A stretch of DNA of 64,000 bases. Origin: Plasmodium coatneyi. Taxonomy: Eukaryota > Apicomplexa > Aconoidasida > Haemosporida > Plasmodiidae. Below the pieces are notes generated by a model that saw only the letters and a program-made list of their open reading frames with translations, was not told the DNA's origin and made no database searches. Location: NCBI RefSeq assembly GCF_001680005.1, contig NC_033567.1:2728001-2792000 (forward strand), read 5' to 3'. Positions 9,223 to 20,409 of this stretch are shown here, one piece after another (the stretch's first letter is position 1; each line of letters begins with the position of its first letter). The position numbers and the translations under genes are program-made.

Positions 9223-11919
9223 CTACATGAATGTCTCCTTCAAAGTTTGAAAAAGGTTAAACTTGTTTTTCTCCTGCGATACGACGATGCATTTTCCCTC
9301 CTGCAGTTGTCTCTCCGGCGTTTGGACGCGGATGTAAAATTTTATGCTACTTGTTATGATAAAAGCTGTTAAAAAAAAAATATGAACAGGCAAGGTGATT
9401 TTATCTACATGTGTGTGTGTATGCGTATCGGGGGGATACCCTTTACTAAATGGAAACAAACGCTGCAAAGACGGCGTTGCATGTAGGACTTACTCGTTAT
9501 GTTGAAAACGATCAACTGGTTAAAAAAGACATAGTTGGCATTTCCTGTGTTTTTGCGCAACCACAAATTTGTTGTGACGAAGAAGAGTCCCAAGTTTCCC
9601 AGCAGTATGATTATCTTGAGAAGGAAAAAAAAAAAAAAAAAAAAAAAGGGAGGAATGCACAACATTATACACGGCTTTGTTAAGCAGTCTGATTCAGTAA
9701 GCGGGGGTTGAAAGAAAAAAGCTTCCCTATGTGGGTATATCTGTATATACATATGCTTGTGGGAACATTTCGTAAGAAAGAATCTTACCAGTTTGGCGAA
9801 GGGGATGGCATAAACTGTCCTTTTGTAATCAATTACGAGCAGCAGCTGAAGGGAGGGGGAAAATGTAGTGACGTATGGACAGAAGTGGGTCCTTTAGAAG
9901 GGGTGTCCAATAGTTGGGGGTGATTAAAGGTATTAATGAATCACCCCCAAGTTAAACCATGCAAGTGTATGTAGGGGGGGTGGACAATGGGGATACAACT
10001 GTTAAGTTGGCATGTCACGAAGAAGCATACCAAAGAAAACACAATGTCGTTCACCGTTATGTTGGGATGAAAAACTAGGGCAATCTGCGAGGGTGAAGTT
10101 ATGGGGTAGCCTATGTGTGTTGTGTGGGGGGTGACTAGCGCAGAGGTACAAATGGTCGTGTAAAAAAAAACACGTGTTGCTTACACAAATCATGATTTTT
10201 AAATAAATCAGTGGCGTCTTCACCAGCCGGAAGAGGAGAGGGAGGGGGTAGAGGAACACGTGGAACTGCACCGGGGGGAGAAGCAAGGGTAATATTTGCA
10301 ATATCAGTGAAGGGGGTGCTATAAATAGTGCTGCACGTTAGTCAGGAGATTGCACACCATGTAAGCTGTGCCCGCACCGTGTGTTGTCGTTTACATGGAA
10401 GAGGAACAGGAAGGAGTGGTAGTAGTCCCGGAACATCTGAGGAGGGGAAGGGGGGGGGTGATTACTTGCTGGTTGGGAGGCTTCTTCGCATACACAATTG
10501 ACGTCAAACCAGCTACCACCAACCGAACAAGATGAAATATGTGCGAAAAGAATTACCGTGGAGAAGAGGTACCAATAATTTCCCAAGTTGGGCAGCAGGA
10601 AGAGGACCTTGTATTCGTTAATTAGTGTGTTGTTTAGGAAGGACTGCAGGGGGGGGGGAAGCAGTGAAGGGATGATTGATGGGATGAGGAGAATAGACAA
10701 ATGTGACAGTTCGCAGTGGTGCTAAGTGGTCATCACGCATGATGCTGGATATTACTGCGTGGCGCTTTTGGGAGGCTTACCCAAGACCCCGAGTTGACGT
10801 AGGCAGAGGCCAGCAGGAGGAGAGCATACACACCCAGCGTTGCGATGAGCAAAGCCAAATTTTGCAGAAGAATCAGAAACATTTGGAGGGAGTTTATTGG
10901 CACCTTAAGTTTGTGCTTGTATATTATCCCCTGGTGGATGTAAACCACGAGGTTATTTACACCGATGAGAACAAGGATGAAGTGAAATGACGTGACGTAG
11001 AGCAGCATTGCATTTACAACGAGCGTTGCAATGAGGTTTTGTATAGACCGTTGGGGGGAGAGGCTTCGCTTCTGATTCTTCTAAGGGTTAAATAAAAAGA
11101 CGTGGTTATTAGGAGGAGCTTAAAATTATCAAAGGAGAGGAAACTGTTTGTTAGAATGGTGAGGGGATTGTTCAGGTAAATGTTGGTCAGTAAAATGGGA
11201 TCGATCAGGTTCCACTGCGTGTCCTGTGTGTCTTGATTAACATAGCGGAAGTAGGCTTCCCACGTAGCTAGGCGTTGCACTATTAGGAATAGGAAGACGC
11301 CTATGAGCAGATCGACTGCACAGATGAGGAGGAAGAAACGCACTTCAGGTCTGTTCAGCGGGGAGGGGTACGCCCCGCGTTTAGCATTTCCACCATTTCT
11401 ATCCCCTTTGCAGATACCCCTGAAGAGCACAAATTGCAGCGCCTTAAGCAGCAGGGGGTTTATGCGCACCGTCAGGGAGGAGTAAACGTCTGCTGAAAGC
11501 CGTCCCAAAAGGTCACTTTCGTAGAGGTACTTTAAATTGTACAAATCTGAGTTGAAGGAGTAATGCATCGAATCATGTTTTACTAAAAACTGCTTCATTT
11601 TTCTATTGCGCTTATTCCTTTGGAAATATTCTTGCAGGTCCTTTGTATCGTTGATTTGTTCGGCGTGCAAATAATGTGTGCCCTCTCCCTGGTGGGAAAG
11701 ACGTGCTCTTTTTTGGAGACCTCCATGGTCGGGACTCCCTTCCCTGTCAACCCCTATTAACTGGTCAATGTATTTGTATTCACTTTCGTGTAGGATGTGT
11801 GTGACATAAAAGGTGGTTAATCTAACGACCAGGCAACAGAGGAGTGTTGCAGCTAAGTGCCAGTGCCTTGGCTTGTGCGCATTTTTCGCGAGTGTAGATC
11901 CTCTGCGGTGGTTCATCAT
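9223..11919 (-). CDS. GPI transamidase subunit PIG-U / GAB1
   Basis: PIG-U is an ER multi-membrane subunit of the complex that attaches GPI anchors to proteins. Order and content match the family: LNNPLTILTNSF (human NPYTIL region), then LLPNLGNYWYLFST (human TPNIGLFWYFFAE), then FHVFLYPLPLLFRL, then IIILLGNLGLFFVTTNLWL (human IIIVCSLLFPVLWHLWIY). Exons read by eye: 11919-about 11050, about 11050-10781, 10643-10557, 10436-10395, 10265-10185, 9845-9789, 9614-9494 and 9365-9223. Most junctions are phase 0. The start is the first of two adjacent ATG codons. The first and second blocks are in different frames with no workable splice pair; one extra base in the G6 run at 11053-11058 would join them. 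GPI anchoring matters for merozoite surface proteins, so an intact gene is expected. Confidence 0.85.
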
Positions 11920-12705
11920 AAGGGGGTGTGCCACAAACAAAAAAAAAAAAAATAAATAAATAATAAAATATAGGGGATACAGGCGGGAGTTCTATCCAAA
12001 TGTGTAAGGAGGTATATACAAGTGGGGAGAAATCGAATTTTATTTTCCCCATTTCGTGAAGCACAACATGGGGGGTGCTCATGGCACTTCGAATAGCGTT
12101 AAAAGAAAAGGTTTTTTTTTTTTTTTTTTTTTGCAGTGGTGCGGCGTAGGGGTTACAAGCAAAGATAACGCACCTCTGATGGATTTTTTTTTTTTTTTTT
12201 TTTTCTATCTTTTTGCTAATGCGCTTCGTATAAGGAACAGTCATCCAACGCTCATGTAAACAAGAAAAAAAAAATGAATCAACAAGGGTGACAACAGCGT
12301 TAGGCGACATGTGCTACACAAAATCGACCAAACTGAACGTCGAAGGTGTGGGAAAGTTGCTATCCAGCGAGCACCCGCGTAACGACCTATGCGTGGGCGC
12401 AGTGACGAAACTTTTTTCTACACCGCGAGGTTGGAAGTTATTAGGTTGACCTGAACCAACACAGCAACGTTTGGCGGGCCGCTCTCATAGGAGTAACTGC
12501 AAAGGGGGGAGCGGCAGGCTAAATAGCGATGCAATCTCCGAGGAGGAGGCGTTTCACCGTTATAGAGTATACCCCCCTTGCTGTGTGCTCCTCCCCACGG
12601 TGAAAGGATTCACACATACGTACCTACAATAAGTATAGGTGGTATAGCCAGTTTTTGTTCAACTTGGGGAGGACTGGATTCGTTTCGTCGCCTTTCCCCA
12701 CCGAG
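11920..12705. other. Divergent promoter region between PIG-U and EF-Tu
   Basis: The only sequence between two divergently transcribed genes. It has an A-rich patch at 11940-11973 and two T runs at about 12113-12132 and 12185-12204. No gene is seen. The frame of the EF-Tu gene stays open a short way upstream of its ATG but has no earlier ATG. Confidence 0.6.
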
Positions 12706-14076
12706 ATGATAAGCGCAAAAGGGAACCTGCGGGTGGTGCTTCCAGGGGGTGGTTTCCCCTCGTTGGTCCGTTCTGCAAGTCGGGTAGTTGACGGATTAGG
12801 AAGTGGCCATCCCGGTGGAAGGGGTAATCATTACTTTTCCATTCAGGAGAGGAGAAGACATGCGTTCTTCCTCCCGAGGAGATATTTCGCCATAGGAGTT
12901 TTCGAAAGGAAGAAGCCTCATATGAATATAGGAACGATCGGCCATGTGGATCACGGAAAGACTACCCTAACTGCAGCGATAACAAAAGTCTGTGCAAATT
13001 TAAACAGGGGGACATTCAAATCGTATGAAGAAATAGATAAAACGCCAGAAGAGCAAAAGAGAGGAATTACAATCAATGCAACACATGTAGAATACGAGAC
13101 AGAAAAAAGACACTACAGTCATATAGACTGTCCAGGACATTTAGACTATGTGAAAAATATGATCACCGGTACGTCACAAATGGACGGATCGATTCTAGTG
13201 GTGTCTGCTTATGATGGGTTGATGCCACAGACGAAAGAACACGTCTTATTATCGAGACAAATTGGAATAGAAAAAATGATCGTCTATTTGAATAAAATAG
13301 ATATGTGTGAGGATAAGGAGCTGGTCGATTTGGTTGAGTTAGAAATAAGAGAATTGCTCTCCTTCCATAAATACGATGGGGATAATATCCCCTTCATCAA
13401 AGGGTCAGCTCTAAAAGCGTTAAATGACGACCAGTCTGAATACGGAGTGCCTTCCATTTTGAAGCTACTAGATGCATGCGATAACTACATTGATGAGCCG
13501 AAGAGGAAAATGGATCTCCCCTTTCTTATGAGCATAGATGATGTTTTGCAAATTTCCGGAAAAGGGACAGTCGCCACGGGGAGAGTAGAACAAGGAACAT
13601 TAAAGGTAAATGATTCCGTTGAAATTATGGGAATAAAGGAGAAGCCAATTAAAACGGTTGTCACGGGAATAGAGATGTTTAGGAAAACGCTAGATGCAGC
13701 TCAAGCGGGAGATCAAATTGGAGTCATGTTGAAAAATGTAAAAAGAAACGACATAACCAGAGGGATGGTAATTACAAAAGTGCCCAACCTTAAGACATAC
13801 AAATCGTTTGAAAGTGATGTTTACGTTTTGAAGAATGAGGAGGGAGGTAGGAAGAACCCATTTTCATCCTACTACAGACCCCAGGCTTACATACGAACGG
13901 CAGATGTAAATTGCGCTGTCATTCTGAATGAGGATACGCAGGTCGCCAATCCGGGGGATAATATAAAGTGCACGATTGAGCTCATGTATCCTTTAGCTCT
14001 TGCTAGTGGGTTGCGCTTTTCCCTGCGGGAAGGTGGTAAGACCGTCGCTTCGGGGATCATAACGAAGGTCATCTAA
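12706..14076 (+). CDS. Elongation factor Tu, organellar (probably mitochondrial), 456 residues
   Basis: A GTPase that delivers aminoacyl-tRNA to the ribosome. The GTP-binding motifs are intact: GHVDHGKT at about residues 79-86, RGITI in switch I, DCPGH at 141-145, NKID at 196-199 and a GSAL motif. Domains II and III follow, with GTVATGRVEQG and LREGGKTVASGII. About 65 residues precede the conserved core and are rich in basic and hydrophobic residues, consistent with an organelle-targeting leader. In Plasmodium the apicoplast EF-Tu is encoded by the plastid genome (established knowledge), so a nuclear bacterial-type EF-Tu is most likely mitochondrial. The start chosen is the first ATG in frame. 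It is convergent with the downstream gene, only 250 bases apart. Confidence 0.93.
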   Translation: MISAKGNLRVVLPGGGFPSLVRSASRVVDGLGSGHPGGRGNHYFSIQERRRHAFFLPRRYFAIGVFERKKPHMNIGTIGHVDHGKTTLTAAITKVCANLNRGTFKSYEEIDKTPEEQKRGITINATHVEYETEKRHYSHIDCPGHLDYVKNMITGTSQMDGSILVVSAYDGLMPQTKEHVLLSRQIGIEKMIVYLNKIDMCEDKELVDLVELEIRELLSFHKYDGDNIPFIKGSALKALNDDQSEYGVPSILKLLDACDNYIDEPKRKMDLPFLMSIDDVLQISGKGTVATGRVEQGTLKVNDSVEIMGIKEKPIKTVVTGIEMFRKTLDAAQAGDQIGVMLKNVKRNDITRGMVITKVPNLKTYKSFESDVYVLKNEEGGRKNPFSSYYRPQAYIRTADVNCAVILNEDTQVANPGDNIKCTIELMYPLALASGLRFSLREGGKTVASGIITKVI

Positions 14077-14326
14077 AGGGGGTAGGGCGTCCAGCAGGGT
14101 GCCACCCCTTCCTCACCGTCTGACTATTACTTTTTTTAAATGTTAATGGGGGGGTCCACTTCCCCACTTGTGTGAACATATTTAGTTTTATGCAAAACGG
14201 GAAAACCTTAACCATACGTGGTGGTGGTGTACACTACTGCACGTGTGAAAAGTGAACCCTCCAACCGATTGGTGAGAGGGTGCACAGTCGGGGCGTTGCC
14301 ATCACGCTGTCATGGTTGATCCCCTC

Positions 14327-16294
14327 TCAAATGAACAATCGAGACAGCTCCTGCATTCGATACTTCTCCCCAGTGACGGGGCACTCGAACAGGTCTTCCG
14401 ATTTAACAAAAAGGGAGATGGCCTTTTCAGAAAAGACGCGACCCGCAGGGGTAGTAAAGGGAGGATTCTTCTCATCCATTACTTCACTAGTGTAGGGACA
14501 AACGAGGAAGCTCTTGGTCTTCTGTATATGTGGAACCTCCTTAATGGTGTGTCTAAGCTCATTGATGCACGTGGGGCATTTTGTGGACTTGTTCTTTCCA
14601 CACTGGTCTGTCTTGACGACTGAAATGCCAGCCTTCAGTAGCAGTTCCAGCAGAGGTTTATTTTGGACACCCGTTATTTCTGAATAGACCTGTTGGAAGG
14701 ATTTTATAACTTTACCCCACCTCCTCCGGTTGAATCGTTTCAACGCATCCGTGGAATGTCCCTTCTCATTCGATCCGTACAACCCAATATACGTCACGAG
14801 GAACTTCACATCTGGGGAAATCTGCTCATCCGGTTTGGACACTGTTTTTTTTATATACTCAATGGCTTCAAAAAATTTGTTCTCCGAAATTACACTAATA
14901 ACAAATTGTAGATGGAGCTCTGCTTCTACATTTGAATCTATTTTTTTTAACTGAGACTTATACTTTTGACACCACTCTAGTGCCGGCTTGATGTTGTAAT
15001 TTTTTAGCTCATTTATTATGTCTAGATATTCCTTATACACATCTGCATCTGAGTAATTTTCCAATTTGTATCTTTTTGAAAATATTTGAACAGTGTCAAA
15101 GAACCCGTATCTGGATAAGAACCCATCGACTAGCCAATTAATTCTACTCTCATACATTTCGAAGCGAAAATCATGCTTCAAATTTTCCAACTGGATATCT
15201 CCTTCGAAATAAATGTACTTCAATCGACTAGCCAAACGGTTCACATATTTCTCCAAAAGTAACTTTGATTCCATCACTTTGCTCCGTAATGATTCCATTT
15301 TCTCGATAATCGTATTTAGCTTATTCAGGTAAATCTCGTCCGTTAGGTTGAGTAGCTTCTTCTCTATGAACAGCGTGATGATGGTGAAATTTTTCTCTAG
15401 CTCCTTCTGAATATTTCGGAAAGAGTTCAGGATACACTTCAACGGGATCTGTATGAATGACTTATCTATTGCGTTTAGGGACAGCTGCTTGGATAGGTCT
15501 TCCTGCGATGTATCATTCTGCGTGGTTTGGGGCGGTGACGCCACCACCGGAGGAGGTTGCCCTGGTAGCTGACGTGCCTGCTGTGCCTGCCGTTCAGCCT
15601 CCTCATCGGACTTTAGCATCTGCCGCCTCATTTCCTCCCTCTTGCACTTTGCCTGCTCCTGCTTCGGCACGGATGCATACACCTCGACCACTTCGTTGTA
15701 TAGACTGTCCTCATCCACGGAAAGGTAACTCACGTTGGACCACGTATCCACGTCGCAGTTGCTATCGGCGTCTTCGCACTCATCAGGGTTGATCATGACC
15801 TCCCTCTGCAGGGGGTCCTTCCCCGTGTTGATTGTTCCCCCTGGATGTGTCACTTCAACCTTATTTTTTATAATATTCTTTCTGCTCTTGTCACTACCCT
15901 CTGCATCTGCGGTGCTCGCGGCACAATTATCATTGCCCCCATGGTGTAGGTTATTCTTCCCAACAGTGGGGATCTTTCCCCCCGCCTTGACTCCCTGTTC
16001 TGCCTGCTCCGATTGACACAACTGATGCACCCCACTTAACGACATAATGGCCTTCGACGCATCATCAATGAAGGTCATATCTTTTTCTATTTTCTCCTCC
16101 ACATTTTTGAAGACCTCATCTACGTTCTCCTTCTTACCCGTTACGTGGCGTTCGTTACTTCCTGGGGGGACATCACCTGTCTCTTCCGCTCTCTTATCTG
16201 TCTGTCCCTCGGCAGCATCTTCCTGCACTTTTTGCCCTGCACGGGGGCCTTCCACAGGGGGGGTACTTAACCCCTGATTGGGCTTCTCTTCCAT
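14327..16294 (-). CDS. MAEA/GID9-type subunit of the CTLH (GID) E3 ubiquitin ligase, 655 residues
   Basis: Single exon with ATG start. The first 270 residues are a charged, low-complexity Plasmodium extension. From about residue 280 there is a helical region, then a LisH-like segment (INWLVDGFLSRYGFFDTVQ), a CTLH/CRA-like region (ALEWCQKYKSQLKKI, LHLQFVISVISENKFFEAIEY), and a C-terminal degenerate RING at 596-655 with CPYTSEVMDEKNPP, PAGRVFSEKAI and ECPVTGEKY. This order matches MAEA/Fyv10 rather than RMND5, because of the ExNPP stretch and the shape of the C-terminal finger. In yeast and animals this subunit pairs with RMND5 to form the catalytic module. Function in the parasite is inferred from homology. 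Confidence 0.85.
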   Translation of the reverse strand: MEEKPNQGLSTPPVEGPRAGQKVQEDAAEGQTDKRAEETGDVPPGSNERHVTGKKENVDEVFKNVEEKIEKDMTFIDDASKAIMSLSGVHQLCQSEQAEQGVKAGGKIPTVGKNNLHHGGNDNCAASTADAEGSDKSRKNIIKNKVEVTHPGGTINTGKDPLQREVMINPDECEDADSNCDVDTWSNVSYLSVDEDSLYNEVVEVYASVPKQEQAKCKREEMRRQMLKSDEEAERQAQQARQLPGQPPPVVASPPQTTQNDTSQEDLSKQLSLNAIDKSFIQIPLKCILNSFRNIQKELEKNFTIITLFIEKKLLNLTDEIYLNKLNTIIEKMESLRSKVMESKLLLEKYVNRLASRLKYIYFEGDIQLENLKHDFRFEMYESRINWLVDGFLSRYGFFDTVQIFSKRYKLENYSDADVYKEYLDIINELKNYNIKPALEWCQKYKSQLKKIDSNVEAELHLQFVISVISENKFFEAIEYIKKTVSKPDEQISPDVKFLVTYIGLYGSNEKGHSTDALKRFNRRRWGKVIKSFQQVYSEITGVQNKPLLELLLKAGISVVKTDQCGKNKSTKCPTCINELRHTIKEVPHIQKTKSFLVCPYTSEVMDEKNPPFTTPAGRVFSEKAISLFVKSEDLFECPVTGEKYRMQELSRLFI

Positions 16295-17644
16295 CAGGGG
16301 ATCCTCACAAGGGGTTGTGCATACATATTACAAAAGGTAACTAACCGCAGTTAGTCGTGATGATGAAGTATATGTGTGTGGGGGGGGGTGAATATGCTCC
16401 CCTTGGCCAACTCGGGAAGACCGTCCACTTGTACCACCTCGTTAGAGATTAAGCTTTCCCCTTTTTTGGGGGGGGGCAATCTCTTCCTGTTTTACAGTGC
16501 AGTTTGATGGTTTGCTCAAACGGGTGTGATAAAACTCAAGTCTTTGGTTCTTTCTCACTTGCATTTTTTTTTTTTTTTTTTTTTTTTTTCCTCTAAATAA
16601 AAAAGCTCCCTCTCCTTCTTTAACCGCAGAGCAGTGTAAGGAGGGGAGGGTCACACAAACAGTTGGAAGAAACAAAGGCGTGTGAAAGGAACTATGTTGC
16701 GTATACAGCTTCTTCGTTCTCCCATTCGGTGTTATGTGCACTGTGGAAGGCTCGACGATACTCACTTGTTGTGGTCTGCTTCCCCATGGCGATGCCGATT
16801 GGGGTCTGTTCCTTCGTCAGTCCTATCTGTATCACCACACTGATCGAAAGTTAAACGTGTGGGGAGGCTCCCCTGGACTCATTCACCGTTGCACGGCCAG
16901 CACGCAAAGGTACCTTGGCGCACACAAAAAAAAAAAAAAGGAAAAAAAAAAAAAAAAAAAAAAAACCAAGTGACATGAAAAGAGAATACCTCCACATGGT
17001 ACATTTCCTTTAAAAAAAAGTGTTCCTTTTATGCAGTGTTTTTTTTTTTTTTTTTTTTTTTTTTTTCCCATTTGTGCGTTTTGGCCAGACGAGCACTGAT
17101 CAATCGGTCGGTGTGTGCCAGGCGGAACTAACATTCACATTATAGCCCCTCACCTCAGCATGTCCCCCCCTGCACAGAATTGATATTCACGCAATGGGGG
17201 GAAGATACCTGTCCGTTTTTCTTTTAATAGTTAAATGAGGACAGACACGTGGAGAAGGGAAGGGCAGGACGGGGAAACGGACACTTACAGCTCCCACAGC
17301 AACATGTGCCTTTCCGTACCTTTTTTATTTATGTCCCCGAGTTTACCACACCGAATCGGAGTGATGCGCTGAGCAAACCACGGTGACATGCAAATCGTTT
17401 AGGAAAGCACCCCTAACGTGGGACACCAATCGAGTGAGACAATTGCGTGAACCACTGGAACGACTGCTGCGGCGGAAACAACGTTGCTGATTCATCTATT
17501 TCATTCGCACAGGCACGAATAATTTTGCTGTGTGACTGATCGCCCATGCGTAGGACCACATAGTGGACGCCATTCGAGTGGAGGCCTGTTTCACCACGTG
17601 GAATGCTCCACTGGTGGGTGTATTAAACTACGTTTGGCTAGCTG

Positions 17645-17679
<35 letters not shown>

Positions 17680-18459
17680 CGTAATTTGCTTAACAGAACT
17701 TTGCAAATAAATGGAGACGCCAAAGTCTTGCAACGTAATTGCACACCGTTCATTGAATCCTTCGATACTTCCCAGTCGGTGGGGACAAAGAACAACCGCG
17801 CGTTTTCCACCACCCTGTCCGTCTACCCTTATTTGTTACATATGGAAAGGTACCCAATCTACTACGTTCTTTCGTTTTTCCTTGCTATACAAATATACAA
17901 AGGAGGGACAGGGAGTAAAAAAAAAATGGCACAACAGAATGCACCCAATTAATGACAAAGGAGAATATAAAACAATCACCCACGGGAGAGGTTTGTCTGG
18001 TCGTCTTTCCGATGGGGTGACAAAACATGGGTAGTAGCTTCAAATGGTGAGTACCTTGTACGGAATAAATACTCACATCCTGTTGAACCAATGTAGAGGG
18101 ACGAGAAAACACATGGTACAGCGTTCGCATAGCGCGTCGTAGGGGGGAAGGCTTCCTTCCCATGCCTAATGTCGTGTTCTACACGGTGGGCAGCCTTCCC
18201 CCCAATTGGCATGCTCCCACATCCGTTTGTTCCATTTTCGCGTTATCCCCCTTCTATACATCACCGACCAAGATATGTTCAACGGCCAACGGGGCGTGAG
18301 CGGAAAAAAGGTGTACCTCCCCTGGGGGAAAAACATATATTTTTCTTTTTTCCATATCAGTATGCCACACGTACAATAAAAAGGGAAAATAACACCATCG
18401 TGTTGACGTGTATTTCATCAATGTACTCATCACGGGGTAGGGGGAACCAAATGGGAAGG

Positions 18460-18491
<32 letters not shown>

Positions 18492-19655
18492 CTACCTCCT
18501 GATCTGGCAAGGAAAAAAAAAATAAAATAAAATAAAAGGCACAAACGCGATGACGGAAAAAAAAAAAAAAAAAAAAAAAGAACTACAAAGCGTTTTATGA
18601 TGATATGCAAGCGAAATAACGCGGAATACCTCCAACCGAAAGTGAATCAAAAAGTGATACTTCGCGATATGAAGCGAAGTAGCCAAGCAGCGAATACGCG
18701 AACCACGCGAATAATAAAAATAGCAATTTCGCATGTCACAAACTACAGATTATTATGCTGAGCAGGAAAATACGCGCAAGAGCAAGCGCATCCGCACGAG
18801 AGTTACAGATCGGAAGGCAGGAAGGAGAAGCGAAACTGGCGAACTAACGTGCATTGCATACAGTACACTGCACAGAGCACGAAGTTTACTCGTTGTATAC
18901 GAGCGTGAACAGAGGGGGCCCATTCACTGATGCATGCTAACACGCATGTCAACATATACGTACCCATTTGTATGCCCACAAGAATGCCAACACGCATAAC
19001 CTATGTGCATACCTTCATGCATTCTCCACACATCCTTTCCTACGCGTGTATACAAACCGTTCGGCGAAGCAACCTCAAGGTCGATCATTACCCCAATGAA
19101 ACGAAGGAGCGAAGCGCATAATCCCCACTTGTTACGTCAGCCCGAATAGTCTTCTCACCAATTTTTTTTTTTTTTTTTTTTTTTTTGCTACCAAGATAAG
19201 AGCGAACGAGGGGTATTATAATCACACATTCGGAGGTGCACGTAAAAGCAAAAAACGCAAAGGGTGTGAAAGAGGCTCCGAACGAACTCTCACCATCGTC
19301 AGGGGGAAAGCGCAGAACACACAAACGGAACAGTGCGATCAATGCGGCAAATGCAACAGAACATGTTCCATGTGTTGCACGCTAATATTTTTGCGCATGT
19401 AAACCCCCCTTGCTCTTCGCACCGCACCCAAGTGAACAGCTGCTCAGAAAGGCTTCTAAAACAATTCATACACAGCAAGCACGCAGGAAAACCAGCTCGA
19501 CACACCCATATGCACAGGCGAATGTGTGCGCGTAGGTAGCTAGCTGACCGTTTATTAGCCAATAACAAGCGTAATCGCAACGGAGGCCTGCCCCCAAGCG
19601 TAGACCTGCCCCCCAAACAGAGACGTAACCGAACTTACCCACCCCAGTTATCAAA
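16295..19655. other. 3.4 kb divergent intergenic region
   Basis: It separates the minus-strand MAEA-like gene from the plus-strand KDEL-receptor-like gene, so it should contain both promoters. It holds T or A runs at about 16565-16590, 16926-16965, 17040-17066, 17647-17675, 18463-18491, 18557-18578 and 19161-19186. GGCTAGCTGA lies at 17636-17645 beside an A run, and TAGCTAGCTG at 19537-19546 about 110 bases before the next start codon. No convincing protein or RNA gene was seen. Confidence 0.6.
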
Positions 19656-20376
19656 ATGAAGGGCGTAAACGACTTCATGCGAAAAGTGAACGACGTAGAA
19701 AAAATGAAAAGGTACTTGTCAGACCACAGCGCGTCCATAAAAATATACTGCTTCTTCCTGCTGATCGTATTTGTATTTTACCACTTATTTTCCGATGGAG
19801 ATTTTTCCTTCCTGTTAACCTTATCGTCGGTGATTAGCATGTTTTCCTTCCTCATGGTTTTCGTGAAAATCGAAATGAAAAAGTCTTGTGCAGGGGTGTC
19901 TCTGAAGATGATGGAATGTTACGTTGTCTTGAATACCGCCAGACTGTTCTCCATCGTACCATTCGAAGGATACCTGCCATACGATCGAAGTGGGGATTGG
20001 CTTTACCAGCTGGTCGAAGCCATTTCACTATTCATCAATTGCTGTATCGTGTACCTGTGCAGATATAAATACAAAAACAGCTACGACAGCACGAACGATA
20101 TTTTTAACAACCTCTTTTTAATCATCCCCGCCTTTGTCATCGCTATTTTTGTGCACCCCTCGCTCAACTCCTTTTTCCCGGCTGATGTAAGTGGAGAGCA
20201 GATAGCTGCAACGGAGCGGCAAAAACAAAACCTGCGCAACCACACACGTAAACATGGATGCGAATCACTCATCTCATTCCAACCTTGCAGGTCGCCTGGT
20301 CATTTGCCCTGTACCTGGAGTCCGTGTGCGTGCTACCGCAGTTGTCCATGTTTCAGAAGGAGGTAAACAGGGAGCC

Positions 20377-20409
<33 letters not shown>

